Under the pieces are notes generated by a model, which was given only the letters and a program-made list of their open reading frames with translations, did not search any database and was not told the DNA's origin. Of a DNA stretch of 24,458 nt, positions 6,640 to 14,221 are shown in pieces. Every line of letters begins with the position of its first letter. The first letter of the stretch is position 1. This stretch comes from DATBFX01 sp036558305 (GTDB lineage Bacteria > Chloroflexota > Chloroflexia > Thermomicrobiales > UBA6265): NCBI GenBank assembly GCA_036558305.1, contig DATBFX010000296.1, positions 1 to 24,458 on the forward strand. The letters are read 5' to 3'. A program made the position numbers and the translations under genes.

Positions 6640-7839
6640 TCATCCGTCCGACCGCTCGGGCTGCAGCACGCGCCGGACGCGCGAACGGTCGAGGGTGATT
6701 CCCCAACCCGGACGGTCCGGGGGCCGGATCGTGCCCCGTTCCGGCAGCGGGTCGCCGGTGAACAGGTCGCCCCAAAGCGGTACGATTTCCATTCCGTCCG
6801 GGCTCATCGCCAATACCTCCTGAAAGGGGGTGTTGGTGAACGCCATCTGGAAGTGGGAACTGAACACGCCGGACCCGTGGGGAACCACCGGAACGTCGTA
6901 GGCGGCCGCCATCGCCGCGATCTTCCGCGCTTCGGTCACACCGCCGACCCAGGTCAGGTCGGGTTGCAGGATATCGATACATGACCGTGTAAGCAACTCA
7001 CGAAAACCGTATCGCGTGTATTCGTGTTCGCCGGTCGTGAATCGCTGCCAGGGACAGGCGGCCTTGATCCGCGCATGCCCATCGTAATCGTCCGGCGGCA
7101 AACACTCTTCGATCCATTGGACGCGGAAGGGGCGGACGGCATTGGCGAGGTCGATGGTGTACGGGACGTCCAGCGCCATGTAACAATCGAGCATGAGGTC
7201 GAAATCGGGCCCGACCGCCTCGCGTGCCCCCGCCACTAGCTCGACGTTGGCGTGCAATCCCGTGATCCCGTCTGCAGGACCGTGGGGCAGCGGCATTTTG
7301 GCGCCGAAGAAACCGAGTTCCTGGTAGCGCGCTGGCTGGATGCCCGTCACGTAGCAGGGGAGGGCGCTCTTCGTTTCGCCGCCGAGGAGTTTGTAAACCG
7401 GTTCCTGTCGGAGTTTTCCGCAGAGATCCCAGAGGGCGAGATCGACCGCGCTGATGGCGCAGATCGCCAATCCCTTCCTGCCGTAATAGAGCGAGGCGCG
7501 CCACATCTGGTCCCAGAGTCGTTCGACGTCGCGGGGGTCGGCCCCGAGCAGGAACCGGGAGAAGTGGCTTTCGATGAGGATACCGGCGGCATCGCCACCG
7601 TGGCTGATGCCGATGCCGACGTCGCCGCTCTCGGTCTCGATCTCGACGACGAGACCGCCGAGGGCGTCGATGCCCCAACTGGTGCGGCGGTTCCGATAGT
7701 CCGGATACCTGGACATCGGATTGGCGATGAGGGAATCGACGATCCAGTGGCCGCCCGATTGCGCGTGGTAGTCGCCTCCTTCGCGACCACTGACGGGGAC
7801 GTGGGCGCGAACGTCGGAAATTGCGAAGCGGTTTGGCAT
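6640..7839 (-). CDS. rhmD: L-rhamnonate dehydratase (enolase superfamily)
   Basis: A 399-residue Mg-dependent cytosolic enzyme that dehydrates L-rhamnonate to 2-keto-3-deoxy-L-rhamnonate in the non-phosphorylative rhamnose pathway. The sequence follows E. coli RhmD closely. It has the N-terminal GGDYHAQSGGHW substrate loop, the metal ligands D218 (LMLDC), E244 (WIEECLPP) and E271 (TGEHE), and the catalytic dyad D294/H321 (LQPDLTWVGG, VVPHGSG), which correspond to D226, E252, E280, D302 and H329 there. Length is normal. The ATG at 7839 has only a weak G-rich ribosome binding site. rhaM lies 55 bp upstream with a palindrome between them. A related acid-sugar substrate such as L-lyxonate or L-mannonate is possible in this subgroup. 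Confidence 0.9.
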   Translation of the reverse strand: MPNRFAISDVRAHVPVSGREGGDYHAQSGGHWIVDSLIANPMSRYPDYRNRRTSWGIDALGGLVVEIETESGDVGIGISHGGDAAGILIESHFSRFLLGADPRDVERLWDQMWRASLYYGRKGLAICAISAVDLALWDLCGKLRQEPVYKLLGGETKSALPCYVTGIQPARYQELGFFGAKMPLPHGPADGITGLHANVELVAGAREAVGPDFDLMLDCYMALDVPYTIDLANAVRPFRVQWIEECLPPDDYDGHARIKAACPWQRFTTGEHEYTRYGFRELLTRSCIDILQPDLTWVGGVTEARKIAAMAAAYDVPVVPHGSGVFSSHFQMAFTNTPFQEVLAMSPDGMEIVPLWGDLFTGDPLPERGTIRPPDRPGWGITLDRSRVRRVLQPERSDG

Positions 7840-7859
7840 GGTGCGGCCCCCACCCCCGG

Positions 7860-7883
7860 CCCTCCCCCTACGTAGGGGGAGGG
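7860..7883. repeat. Perfect 24-bp palindrome between rhaM and rhmD
   Basis: The arm CCCTCCCCCTAC is followed directly by its exact reverse complement, 12 bp on each side of a TACGTA centre with no loop. It sits in the 55-bp gap inside the operon. It could be a REP-like element, an mRNA stability hairpin or a dyad operator. No T-tract follows, so full termination is unlikely. Confidence 0.8.
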
Positions 7884-7894
7884 GAGTTCGCCCG

Positions 7895-8212
7895 TTATGG
7901 CAGACGGAAGACTTCTTCCATCAACGTGATGGGGTCGGGTGAGTCAGGGTCGACGGGGGTCGCCAGGTAGTCCTTCATGAATGCTTGCCAGCGGCGGTTG
8001 GCGTCGCTCCTGGCGAGGGCGGCGTTGACGGCGGACCAGTCGTCGCATTCGAGGTAGCCGAAGAGTTCGGGCCCGTCGGCGAAGATGGAGTAGTTGCGGA
8101 CGCCGGCCGCGGTGAGGTCGCGAAGGAGGTCCGGCCAGACGTTTTGGTGCAGGCGCCGGTATTCGTCGACCCGGTCGGGTTTGACCCAGAGCCGGAACGC
8201 GATGCGTTGCAT
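7895..8212 (-). CDS. rhaM: L-rhamnose mutarotase
   Basis: A 105-residue protein of the RhaM/RhaU (DUF718) family that interconverts the alpha and beta anomers of L-rhamnose in the cytosol and so feeds rhamnose catabolism. The start MQRIAFRLWVKPDRVDEYRR and the catalytic Y18 and H22 (LHQNVWP) fit E. coli RhaM in position. The C-terminal LMEEVFRL is also typical, and the length is normal (about 104). The ATG at 8212 is preceded by GGGAG at about 7 nt. It lies between the ATPase gene and rhmD, all on the same strand. Its pairing with a rhamnonate dehydratase supports an oxidative rhamnose pathway, although rhamnose dehydrogenase, lactonase and aldolase are not in the window. Confidence 0.93.
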   Translation of the reverse strand: MQRIAFRLWVKPDRVDEYRRLHQNVWPDLLRDLTAAGVRNYSIFADGPELFGYLECDDWSAVNAALARSDANRRWQAFMKDYLATPVDPDSPDPITLMEEVFRLP

Positions 8213-8248
8213 TGCGATCTCCCATCGTTCGATCGGCGACGGCGACGG

Positions 8249-9388
8249 TTACCCGACCAGGACCGTGGCGCTCGCAGGGTCGAAGGCGACGAGTGCATTG
8301 TCTCCTGGTTGCGGGACGCCGTCACCACCGGTCCGGTTCTGGCGATGGACCATCACTTCCGCGCCGGCGGGGAGCGCGACCACGATCTGCGTGTGGGTTC
8401 CAAGGTAGGTGACGCCGGCGATTGTTCCCCCAAGGCTGTTCCAGCCCCATGGGGCGCCGCCGGGAACCAAATCGGTCGCCAGGGCGACGCGCTCGGGCCG
8501 CACCGCTATAGTAACCGGGCCTGCCGGCGCTTCGCCGGGTGAGACCCGCCCGCGAACGATGCCGGAACCGGGAACCTCCACGTCGGCGAATTGGCCGACG
8601 ATGCGAACGAGTGTGCCTTCGAGGAAGTTGGTCTGACCGACGAAGTCGGCGACGAAGCGGTTGCGCGGTCGCTCGTAGACGTCGGTCGGCGTTCCGAGTT
8701 GGAGGATGCGGCCTTCGCTCATGACAGCAATCCGGTCGGACATCGTCAGGGCTTCTTCCTGATCGTGGGTGACGTAGATGAACGTCGCGCGGACTTCTCG
8801 ATTGAGCCTCTTGAGTTCGAGCTGCATCGCCTTCCGGAGTTTGAGATCGAGCGCACCTAAGGGCTCGTCGAGGAGGAGGACGTCGGGCCGGTTGACGAGC
8901 GCACGGGCGAGGGCGACGCGCTGCTGCTGGCCGCCGGAGAGCTCGGTGGGTTTTCGCTTTTCCAGATGAGGGAGACGGACCAACTCAAGCGCGCGGGCAA
9001 CGCGTTGCCGCCGCTCGTCACGGGGCACGCGCGCCATCTCCAACCCGTAGCCCACGTTCGCCGCGACGGTCATGTGGGGAAAGAGCGCGTAGTGCTGGAA
9101 GACGGTGTTGACGGGTCGGCGATAGGGCGGCAATCCGCCCATTTCCCGCCCGAGAATCTCGATCGTGCCCGACGTCGGGTATTCGAAGCCACCGATCATG
9201 CGAAGCGTGGTCGTCTTGCCGCACCCGGACGGTCCGAGCAAGGTGATGAATTCGCCCGGTTCGACGCTCAGTGAGATCCCGGCGACGGCCACGAGGCCGC
9301 CGAAGACCTTGCGGACGTCGCGGAGAAGCACGCTCGGCGTCGCGGGTGCGCCGGCGCTCGCCTCCCTTGGAAGATGCGTGACAACCAT
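8249..9388 (-). CDS. potA: ABC transporter ATP-binding protein, PotA type
   Basis: A 379-residue ATPase that would sit on the inner face of the membrane and drive import of polyamines or similar compounds. Walker A is GPSGCGKTT (52-60), the Q-loop segment is VFQHYALFPHMTV, the signature is LSGGQQQR, Walker B is VLLLDEP and the switch His is in VTHDQEEA. A TOBE-type C-terminal domain follows, starting near FVGQTNFLEGTLV. The QHYALFPHMTV and RPRNRFVADFVGQTNFLEG wording favours PotA over MalK/UgpC. No permease or binding-protein gene is next to it, so it is an orphan here. The ATG at 9388 has no clear ribosome binding site and the true start may differ slightly. It could instead serve sugar permeases encoded elsewhere, given the rhamnose genes downstream. 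Confidence 0.85.
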   Translation of the reverse strand: MVVTHLPREASAGAPATPSVLLRDVRKVFGGLVAVAGISLSVEPGEFITLLGPSGCGKTTTLRMIGGFEYPTSGTIEILGREMGGLPPYRRPVNTVFQHYALFPHMTVAANVGYGLEMARVPRDERRQRVARALELVRLPHLEKRKPTELSGGQQQRVALARALVNRPDVLLLDEPLGALDLKLRKAMQLELKRLNREVRATFIYVTHDQEEALTMSDRIAVMSEGRILQLGTPTDVYERPRNRFVADFVGQTNFLEGTLVRIVGQFADVEVPGSGIVRGRVSPGEAPAGPVTIAVRPERVALATDLVPGGAPWGWNSLGGTIAGVTYLGTHTQIVVALPAGAEVMVHRQNRTGGDGVPQPGDNALVAFDPASATVLVG

Positions 9389-9445
9389 CTCAGTGGCTCA
9401 ATGGACCGTGATTGCCGGCGGCACGTATCCAATCCATCGACGGCG

Positions 9446-10363
9446 TCACGCCTCGTCCCGTTCCTCCCGCCAGAGCGGTCGGGTGAGGCAGGTCGGACCG
9501 CCCTCGCGGTTGCGCGAGATTTCGCTGCCGTCGTACGTCAGGACGTCGCAGCCCGCGGCTTCCAGGCGACGGCGCGTTTCCGAATTGCCTTCGAGCATCA
9601 AGCACCGGCCCGGCGCGAGCGCCAGAACGTTGCAGGCCATCGACTCGAATTCCTCGTCGGGCACCTCGACGAATCGCCAATTGCGCCCGCGCAATTCTTC
9701 CAAGAAGGAGACGGCCATCAGCGGCGGATAGACCACCGCAAGGTCGGCCGCGACCGGGCTGACCATCGACATCAAGTGGAGGCAGGCGCTCGGACCGTGC
9801 CAATGCGGCAGGTCGTAAGCCAGGACTTCGACGTCGAGTTCGGCCAGGATTGAGCGCAACTCGCGAATCCCGGCCTCGTTGGTTCGGTAGCCGCGACCGA
9901 TCGCCAGCGTCCGGTCGTCGAGCCAGAGGGTGTCTCCGCCCTCCACCATCCCCGGCTCCTCGACGACCCCGAAGATCGGGATCCCGAGTGACTGGTACGA
10001 AACGGCGTGAAAGAGGGTTTCGTCGCGGCGCAAGTCCTTTCCCATCCGGAGCAGGATCGCGCCGCGGTCGGTCATCAAGGAGGGGTCGTAGGCAAAGACG
10101 GCGTCGAGGTGTCCCGGTTCGTCGGGTCCCTCGGCGACGATCTCGACGCCCGCGCCTGCCAGGATGTCGCGGAAGGCCGCGTGCTGCCGCTCCGCCAGCG
10201 GGTGATCGACCGGATGGAGATAGCCGAAGTCGCGCCAATCGTCGCCGGTCGCGGGTGGGGCGGGTCGGCGGACGAGGACCGACCGCAACGTCGCGGTCAT
10301 CGAGTGACCGCCGAAGCGGCGGTTGACGGTCGTGGCCGGAACGGGGATCGTCTGCGTTGTCAT
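9446..10363 (-). CDS. Dimethylarginine dimethylaminohydrolase / amidinotransferase family enzyme
   Basis: A 305-residue cytosolic guanidino-modifying hydrolase. The pentein-fold catalytic set is visible: EGGD at 141-144, H196 in CLHLMSM and the nucleophile C292 in GGPTCLTRP. This matches DDAH (dimethylarginine to citrulline plus dimethylamine) and, more loosely, arginine deiminases and amidinotransferases. The ATG at 10363 has GGAGC 6 nt upstream. The frame runs further upstream, but that part overlaps larC. An ATG at codon 22 is an alternative without a ribosome binding site. It heads the minus-strand run and lies 57 bp before the PotA-type ATPase, which hints at uptake and use of arginine- or polyamine-like nitrogen compounds. 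The precise substrate is inferred only. Confidence 0.85.
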   Translation of the reverse strand: MTTQTIPVPATTVNRRFGGHSMTATLRSVLVRRPAPPATGDDWRDFGYLHPVDHPLAERQHAAFRDILAGAGVEIVAEGPDEPGHLDAVFAYDPSLMTDRGAILLRMGKDLRRDETLFHAVSYQSLGIPIFGVVEEPGMVEGGDTLWLDDRTLAIGRGYRTNEAGIRELRSILAELDVEVLAYDLPHWHGPSACLHLMSMVSPVAADLAVVYPPLMAVSFLEELRGRNWRFVEVPDEEFESMACNVLALAPGRCLMLEGNSETRRRLEAAGCDVLTYDGSEISRNREGGPTCLTRPLWREERDEA

Positions 10364-10403
10364 GGGCGCTCCAGGTCGTTGCGCGGACCGGCGAGTCTCG
10401 GAC

Positions 10404-10413
10404 ATGGTATCAA
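10404..10413. promoter_or_regulatory. Overlapping extended -10 boxes between DDAH and larC
   Basis: The divergent gap holds ATGGTATCAA. On the plus strand it reads TG-G-TATCAA, and on the minus strand TG-A-TACCAT, so both directions have an extended -10 over the same bases. Neither side has a good -35. It would give larC a leader of roughly 60 nt. This is tentative. Confidence 0.35.
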
Positions 10414-10483
10414 ACCGACCGCGAATCAAGTCGTTTTGCGACTGCGGCCGGCACGCCGACTCGATCGGGAAGGACCAGACCCA

Positions 10484-11704
10484 TTGCGCATCGCCTACTT
10501 CGACCCATTTTCCGGCGCCAGCGGCGACATGATCCTCGGCGCGCTTCTCGACGCCGGGCTGGCGCTGGACCCGCTCAATCGCGAACTGGCCAAACTTCGC
10601 TTGACCGGTTTTGTCATCAGGGCCGAGCGGATCATGCAGCACGGATTGACCGGCACTCGCGTCAACGTCGTGGTGGCCGTGGAACAAGAGGACCGCGACT
10701 GGTCGGCGATCCGTCGCCTGATCGCAGAATCCGACCTCGACGAGCCGACCAAAGCGACGTCCCAGGCCGTGTTCGCCCGGCTCGCCGAAGCCGAGGCAAC
10801 GGTTCACGGCACCACGCCGGACGAGGTTCACTTCCACGAGGTCGGCGGGGTCGATGCGATCGTCGACGTCTGCGGGGCTTGCATCGGTCTGCGACTACTG
10901 GGAATCGATCGCGTGTTCTCCGGTCCGCCCCGTCTCGGTTCCGGTTTCGCGCGCAGCCGGCACGGGTTGATCCCGGTTCCCGGCCCGGCGACGGCCGAAC
11001 TGCTCGCGCGCTCCCAGGCGCCGACCCGCGGTCCCATTCCGGGACACGAGATGGTCCAGACCGAGTTGCTTACACCGACCGGTGCGGCCATCCTGACGGC
11101 ACTCTGTACCTTCGACCAACCGGACTTCGCGCCGTCAGCGGTGGGCTACGGATTCGGCACGAAGGATCTACCGTGGCCGAACGCGCTCCGCGTGTGGATC
11201 GGTGAGACGAGTGGTTCGGGAGGACCCGCCGAGGACGGCGAGGTGGTGATCGAGACCAACATCGACGATATGAACCCACAGGGCTACGAGTTGCTGACCG
11301 AGCGCCTGTTCGCCGCCGGCGCGCTCGACGTTTGGTTGACACCGATCGTGATGAAGAAAGGGCGACCGGCGATCCAGGTGAGCGTGCTTTGCGCGACGGG
11401 GAAGAGGCGGGCGCTCGAGGATGCGCTGGTCGAGAACAGCACCACGCTCGGCGTCAGGGCAACTGCGGTCGAGCGAACGAAGGCGAGCCGGCGAATCGAG
11501 ACGGTGACCACCCGGTGGGGGGAGATCCGCGTCAAGCTCCGTGGTTGGGACGGCCGCGTCATCGGTGTCGCACCGGAGTATGACGACTGCGCCCAAGCTG
11601 CACGAGAATCGGACGTTCCATTTCGCGAGGTCTGGGATGAGGCGCACAGGATCGGCGAGGTGTACGTGGGGCGCAAGATCGACGAGGCCGGGAATTTGAG
11701 GTAG
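10484..11704 (+). CDS. larC: Nickel pincer cofactor biosynthesis protein LarC
   Basis: A 406-residue single-ORF LarC (formerly DUF111), which in known systems inserts nickel, using CTP, into the dithiolated pyridinium mononucleotide made by LarB and LarE to give the nickel-pincer cofactor of lactate racemase-like enzymes. Family blocks seen in order are IAYFDPFSGASGDM, HFHEVGGVDAIVDV, ELLTPTGAAIL and ETNIDDMNPQ. The TTG at 10484 is chosen because the family begins exactly there and GGGAAGGA lies about 9-12 nt upstream; the frame is open farther back inside the divergent DDAH gene. In some lactobacilli the gene is split by a programmed frameshift, which is not the case here. No larA, larB or larE is in the window, so the partner enzymes must be elsewhere or absent. 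Confidence 0.9.
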   Translation: MRIAYFDPFSGASGDMILGALLDAGLALDPLNRELAKLRLTGFVIRAERIMQHGLTGTRVNVVVAVEQEDRDWSAIRRLIAESDLDEPTKATSQAVFARLAEAEATVHGTTPDEVHFHEVGGVDAIVDVCGACIGLRLLGIDRVFSGPPRLGSGFARSRHGLIPVPGPATAELLARSQAPTRGPIPGHEMVQTELLTPTGAAILTALCTFDQPDFAPSAVGYGFGTKDLPWPNALRVWIGETSGSGGPAEDGEVVIETNIDDMNPQGYELLTERLFAAGALDVWLTPIVMKKGRPAIQVSVLCATGKRRALEDALVENSTTLGVRATAVERTKASRRIETVTTRWGEIRVKLRGWDGRVIGVAPEYDDCAQAARESDVPFREVWDEAHRIGEVYVGRKIDEAGNLR

Positions 11705-11734
11705 GCGAATTGCTGGGCTTCGGCACCGTCCGTA

Positions 11735-11820
11735 GGGGCGGACCGCCGTGTCCGCCCGGCCTCGAATGCCGCGAACGTCGAGAAGGGCGGACAGCGCCCA
11801 GAGGGCACCCGGTCCGCCCC
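11735..11820. repeat. Nested inverted repeat between convergent larC and murJ
   Basis: The outer arms are GGGGCGGACCG (11735-11745) and CGGTCCGCCCC (11810-11820). The inner arms are TGTCCGCCC (11749-11757) and GGGCGGACA (11785-11793). Each arm also resembles its neighbour, so the element is a double hairpin built from one GGGCGGAC unit. It fills most of the 136-bp gap between two stop codons. It could be a bidirectional terminator or a REP/MITE-like mobile repeat. Confidence 0.75.
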
Positions 11821-11840
11821 GACGCCCGTTCTGCAAACGT

Positions 11841-13508
11841 TCATCCTGCCCACCGCGGCATGAACCTGCCAAGAACCGCCCGTCGCACGGCGCCGATCTC
11901 CTCCAGCCGCATCCAGTGGAGCGTTCCCAGGTACGCGACTGCTCCGACCGCGACCGGCACGACGACGAGGATGCTCTCCCTCGCCAGATGAATCGGCACC
12001 GAACGGCTATCGGGGAGGACTCCGGAGAGCACCCGCCAGACGGTGAGGCAGAGAACCGCCATCCCGATGCCCGCGGCGAAGCAGCGGGTTACGACTCGCC
12101 GGAGACTCGCCCCGCCGACTTCCCCGATTGCCTTGCCGGCCAGCCAATACATGACGAGCGCGTGCGCGACGAATTGCGCCGAGTTCGCCAGGACGAGACC
12201 GAGCATGCCGAGCGACCCGACCAACGTCAGCGCCACCGCGAAGTAGACGCCGATCGCGCCAAGACCGACCAGGACCGGTGTCCTGGTGTTCTGGCGGGCG
12301 TAAAACGCGAAGATCAAGACTTGATCGTAGGCGGCGAAGAGGGTTCCCGGAAGATAGCCGAGGAGGGCCACGATGATCAGGTGCGCGCCTTCCTGGTCGG
12401 TCTGGCCGTGGCGGAACAGCAAATCGACTGCCGGACTGGAGATGGCGGCGAGACCGAGTACAGCGGGCACGATCAGCACGGTGACCATCGCCAGCGCTCG
12501 CCCGAGGGTCGCCCGAAAGGCGGTTTCGTCTCCCGCCGCGAAGTGGCGGGCAAGGGAAGGGAGCGCGGCCAAGGAGATTGCCGCGGCGACCAGACCGAGG
12601 ACGAGTTGGACGAGCGTCGTCGCGTAGCGCATCGCCCCCAGGGCGTCGGTCTCGGCGCCCCAGGCCAGGTTGCGATCGACGACGACCGCGACGGTGTTGG
12701 CCAGGAGACCGAGGAAGATCGGCACGTAGAGTCTGAGCACCTGACGGACCGCGGGATGGCCAAAGTCGAGATTGGGACGCGGCAGGGCGCCGGCGCGTCG
12801 AAGCGGGCCAATCTGCATGGCGGCGATCGCGAATCCGCCGGCCACGACCCCGAGGGCCATGCTCTTGACCCCCAGCATGCCCGACAGGACGACGATCGTG
12901 GCGACCAGGACGGCGTTGCGGACGCCGATCGACAGGGCCGGGGCCGTGACGCGACCGAGCGCGTAGAGTACGCCCATCAACACCACGCCGATGGTCAGGA
13001 AAAAGACGGCGGGCAGGATGATCCGGACGAGGGTGACGGTCAGCGCCGTCGTTGCCGCGCCTCGTTCGGCAGAACCGCCGCCGAACGCCGTCATCACCTG
13101 GACGATCGCGGGCGCAAACACTTCGCCGACGGCGACCATCGTGCCGACGACGAGGACCGCCAGGGTCAACAGGGCGCCCGAGATGCGGCGCAGCTCGTCA
13201 CGGGTCGCGCCATCCGGCGCCGTCCATTGGGCGAGCACCGGGACCAGGGCGGCTTGCAGCATGCCGCTGATCAGGAGGTCGAAGAGGAGGGTGTGGACGT
13301 TGTCGGCGACGGTGAAGGCGGCGATCCGGTCGCCGGTGCCGAAGAGACCCGCCGCAAGCTGCTCGCGCGCCATCCCGAGCACCCGGCTGAGGACGTTGCC
13401 GAGCATGATGACCATCGCGGCGCCCGCGATGCCGCCGGTCAGAGCAGGCGCCACGGACGGCGCGGCGTCGTTACGCTCGTCGGAAAGGGCGGTTTCGACC
13501 GAGGCCAT
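11841..13508 (-). CDS. murJ: Lipid II flippase MurJ (MviN)
   Basis: A 555-residue multi-spanning protein of the MOP superfamily that moves the peptidoglycan precursor lipid II across the membrane. Typical blocks are VIMLGNVLSRVLGMAREQLAAG near residue 33, LLFDLLISGMLQAALVPVLA (the DLLisG..qaAlvPvl box) and ILPAVFFLTIGVVLMGVLYALGR. About 14 hydrophobic segments fill the length. The N-terminus carries a ~25-residue hydrophilic extension before the first helix. It starts 24 bp after the zinc-ribbon gene, is last in the minus-strand envelope run, and ends at the nested inverted repeat. The ribosome binding site of the ATG at 13508 is poor. The family assignment is firm; whether it flips lipid II or another undecaprenyl-linked polymer is unproven. 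Confidence 0.92.
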   Translation of the reverse strand: MASVETALSDERNDAAPSVAPALTGGIAGAAMVIMLGNVLSRVLGMAREQLAAGLFGTGDRIAAFTVADNVHTLLFDLLISGMLQAALVPVLAQWTAPDGATRDELRRISGALLTLAVLVVGTMVAVGEVFAPAIVQVMTAFGGGSAERGAATTALTVTLVRIILPAVFFLTIGVVLMGVLYALGRVTAPALSIGVRNAVLVATIVVLSGMLGVKSMALGVVAGGFAIAAMQIGPLRRAGALPRPNLDFGHPAVRQVLRLYVPIFLGLLANTVAVVVDRNLAWGAETDALGAMRYATTLVQLVLGLVAAAISLAALPSLARHFAAGDETAFRATLGRALAMVTVLIVPAVLGLAAISSPAVDLLFRHGQTDQEGAHLIIVALLGYLPGTLFAAYDQVLIFAFYARQNTRTPVLVGLGAIGVYFAVALTLVGSLGMLGLVLANSAQFVAHALVMYWLAGKAIGEVGGASLRRVVTRCFAAGIGMAVLCLTVWRVLSGVLPDSRSVPIHLARESILVVVPVAVGAVAYLGTLHWMRLEEIGAVRRAVLGRFMPRWAG

Positions 13509-13532
13509 AGCAGGCAGGGGGTCGGTTCCGCC

Positions 13533-14111
13533 TCAACGGAACCGGTACCAGACGATCGCGAACGAGAGTGCGGCGAAGAGGCCGTCGGGGATGAAGCGAA
13601 GGTAGAGGGCGTCTTCGACCGAGACGAGACGCCCACCGACGACAATGGTCCCCCATTGATTGATTTGGTCCCAACTCGCGCCGAGGCGCTGGGCGAGGAT
13701 GACCCGGCCGAGGACGAGCCCGACGGCGACCGCCAGCATGCCAACGACCTGAAGGTCGACGCCGCGCTTGCCCTTGCCGGCCCAGGCCATCCCCTCGGCG
13801 ACGCCGAAGCCGAGCGCGAGACAGAGGTAGAAGTTCCACTCCGGGAAGTAACCCCAGATCGCGCCGACCACGATCGCGACGCCAAATCCGACGGCGGCGG
13901 CCTTTGCCAGCGCGTCGGAGGTCGTGCGGTAGGTGGGCAGGCCGCGGACACCGGCGCAATCCGGGCAGCGCAAGCCGACCGGGGTGCGGACGCCGCAGCG
14001 CGGACAGATCGGTTTGCCGCACCGCGAGCAGCGAAGCCGCGTCATCACGCTCGGGTGGTAGCTGCACTTGACTTCGCCGGAGGTTTTCGAGAGTTCGTCG
14101 GTCGATGCCAT
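13533..14111 (-). CDS. B-box-like zinc-ribbon membrane protein (hypothetical)
   Basis: A 192-residue protein with an N-terminal zinc-binding region of Cys/His pairs (CSYHP, CSRC, CPRC and CPDC within residues ~15-52), like B-box/zinc-ribbon modules found before membrane domains. Four hydrophobic segments follow (for example AVGFGVAIVVGAIWGYF and VVGMLAVAVGLVLGRVIL) and the C-terminus is WYRFR. The ATG at 14111 is preferred over an upstream in-frame TTG at 14165, though its ribosome binding site is weak. It lies between the TagA-like gene and murJ on the same strand and so probably acts at the membrane, perhaps with envelope synthesis. The function is unknown; the zinc module may mediate protein contact rather than catalysis. 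Confidence 0.75.
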   Translation of the reverse strand: MASTDELSKTSGEVKCSYHPSVMTRLRCSRCGKPICPRCGVRTPVGLRCPDCAGVRGLPTYRTTSDALAKAAAVGFGVAIVVGAIWGYFPEWNFYLCLALGFGVAEGMAWAGKGKRGVDLQVVGMLAVAVGLVLGRVILAQRLGASWDQINQWGTIVVGGRLVSVEDALYLRFIPDGLFAALSFAIVWYRFR

Positions 14112-14221
14112 GGTTCGCCGTCGATCGGTCGCCTTGCGAGACCCAGACTGTGGCTCGTGTTGCAAGGATACGCGATTTCACGGTGCGGGCCGCTCGCGCG
14201 GTCGCCGCCGGATGTCGTCGC

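Noticed and set aside
5677..6984. Plus-strand frame of about 435 codons opposite the RpiR and rhmD genes
   Set aside because: Its composition is a shadow of the minus-strand RpiR and RhmD sequences, which have intact catalytic and domain motifs.
10364..10483. Possible riboswitch before larC
   Set aside because: The gap is only ~120 bp shared by two divergent genes and no known aptamer core could be read.
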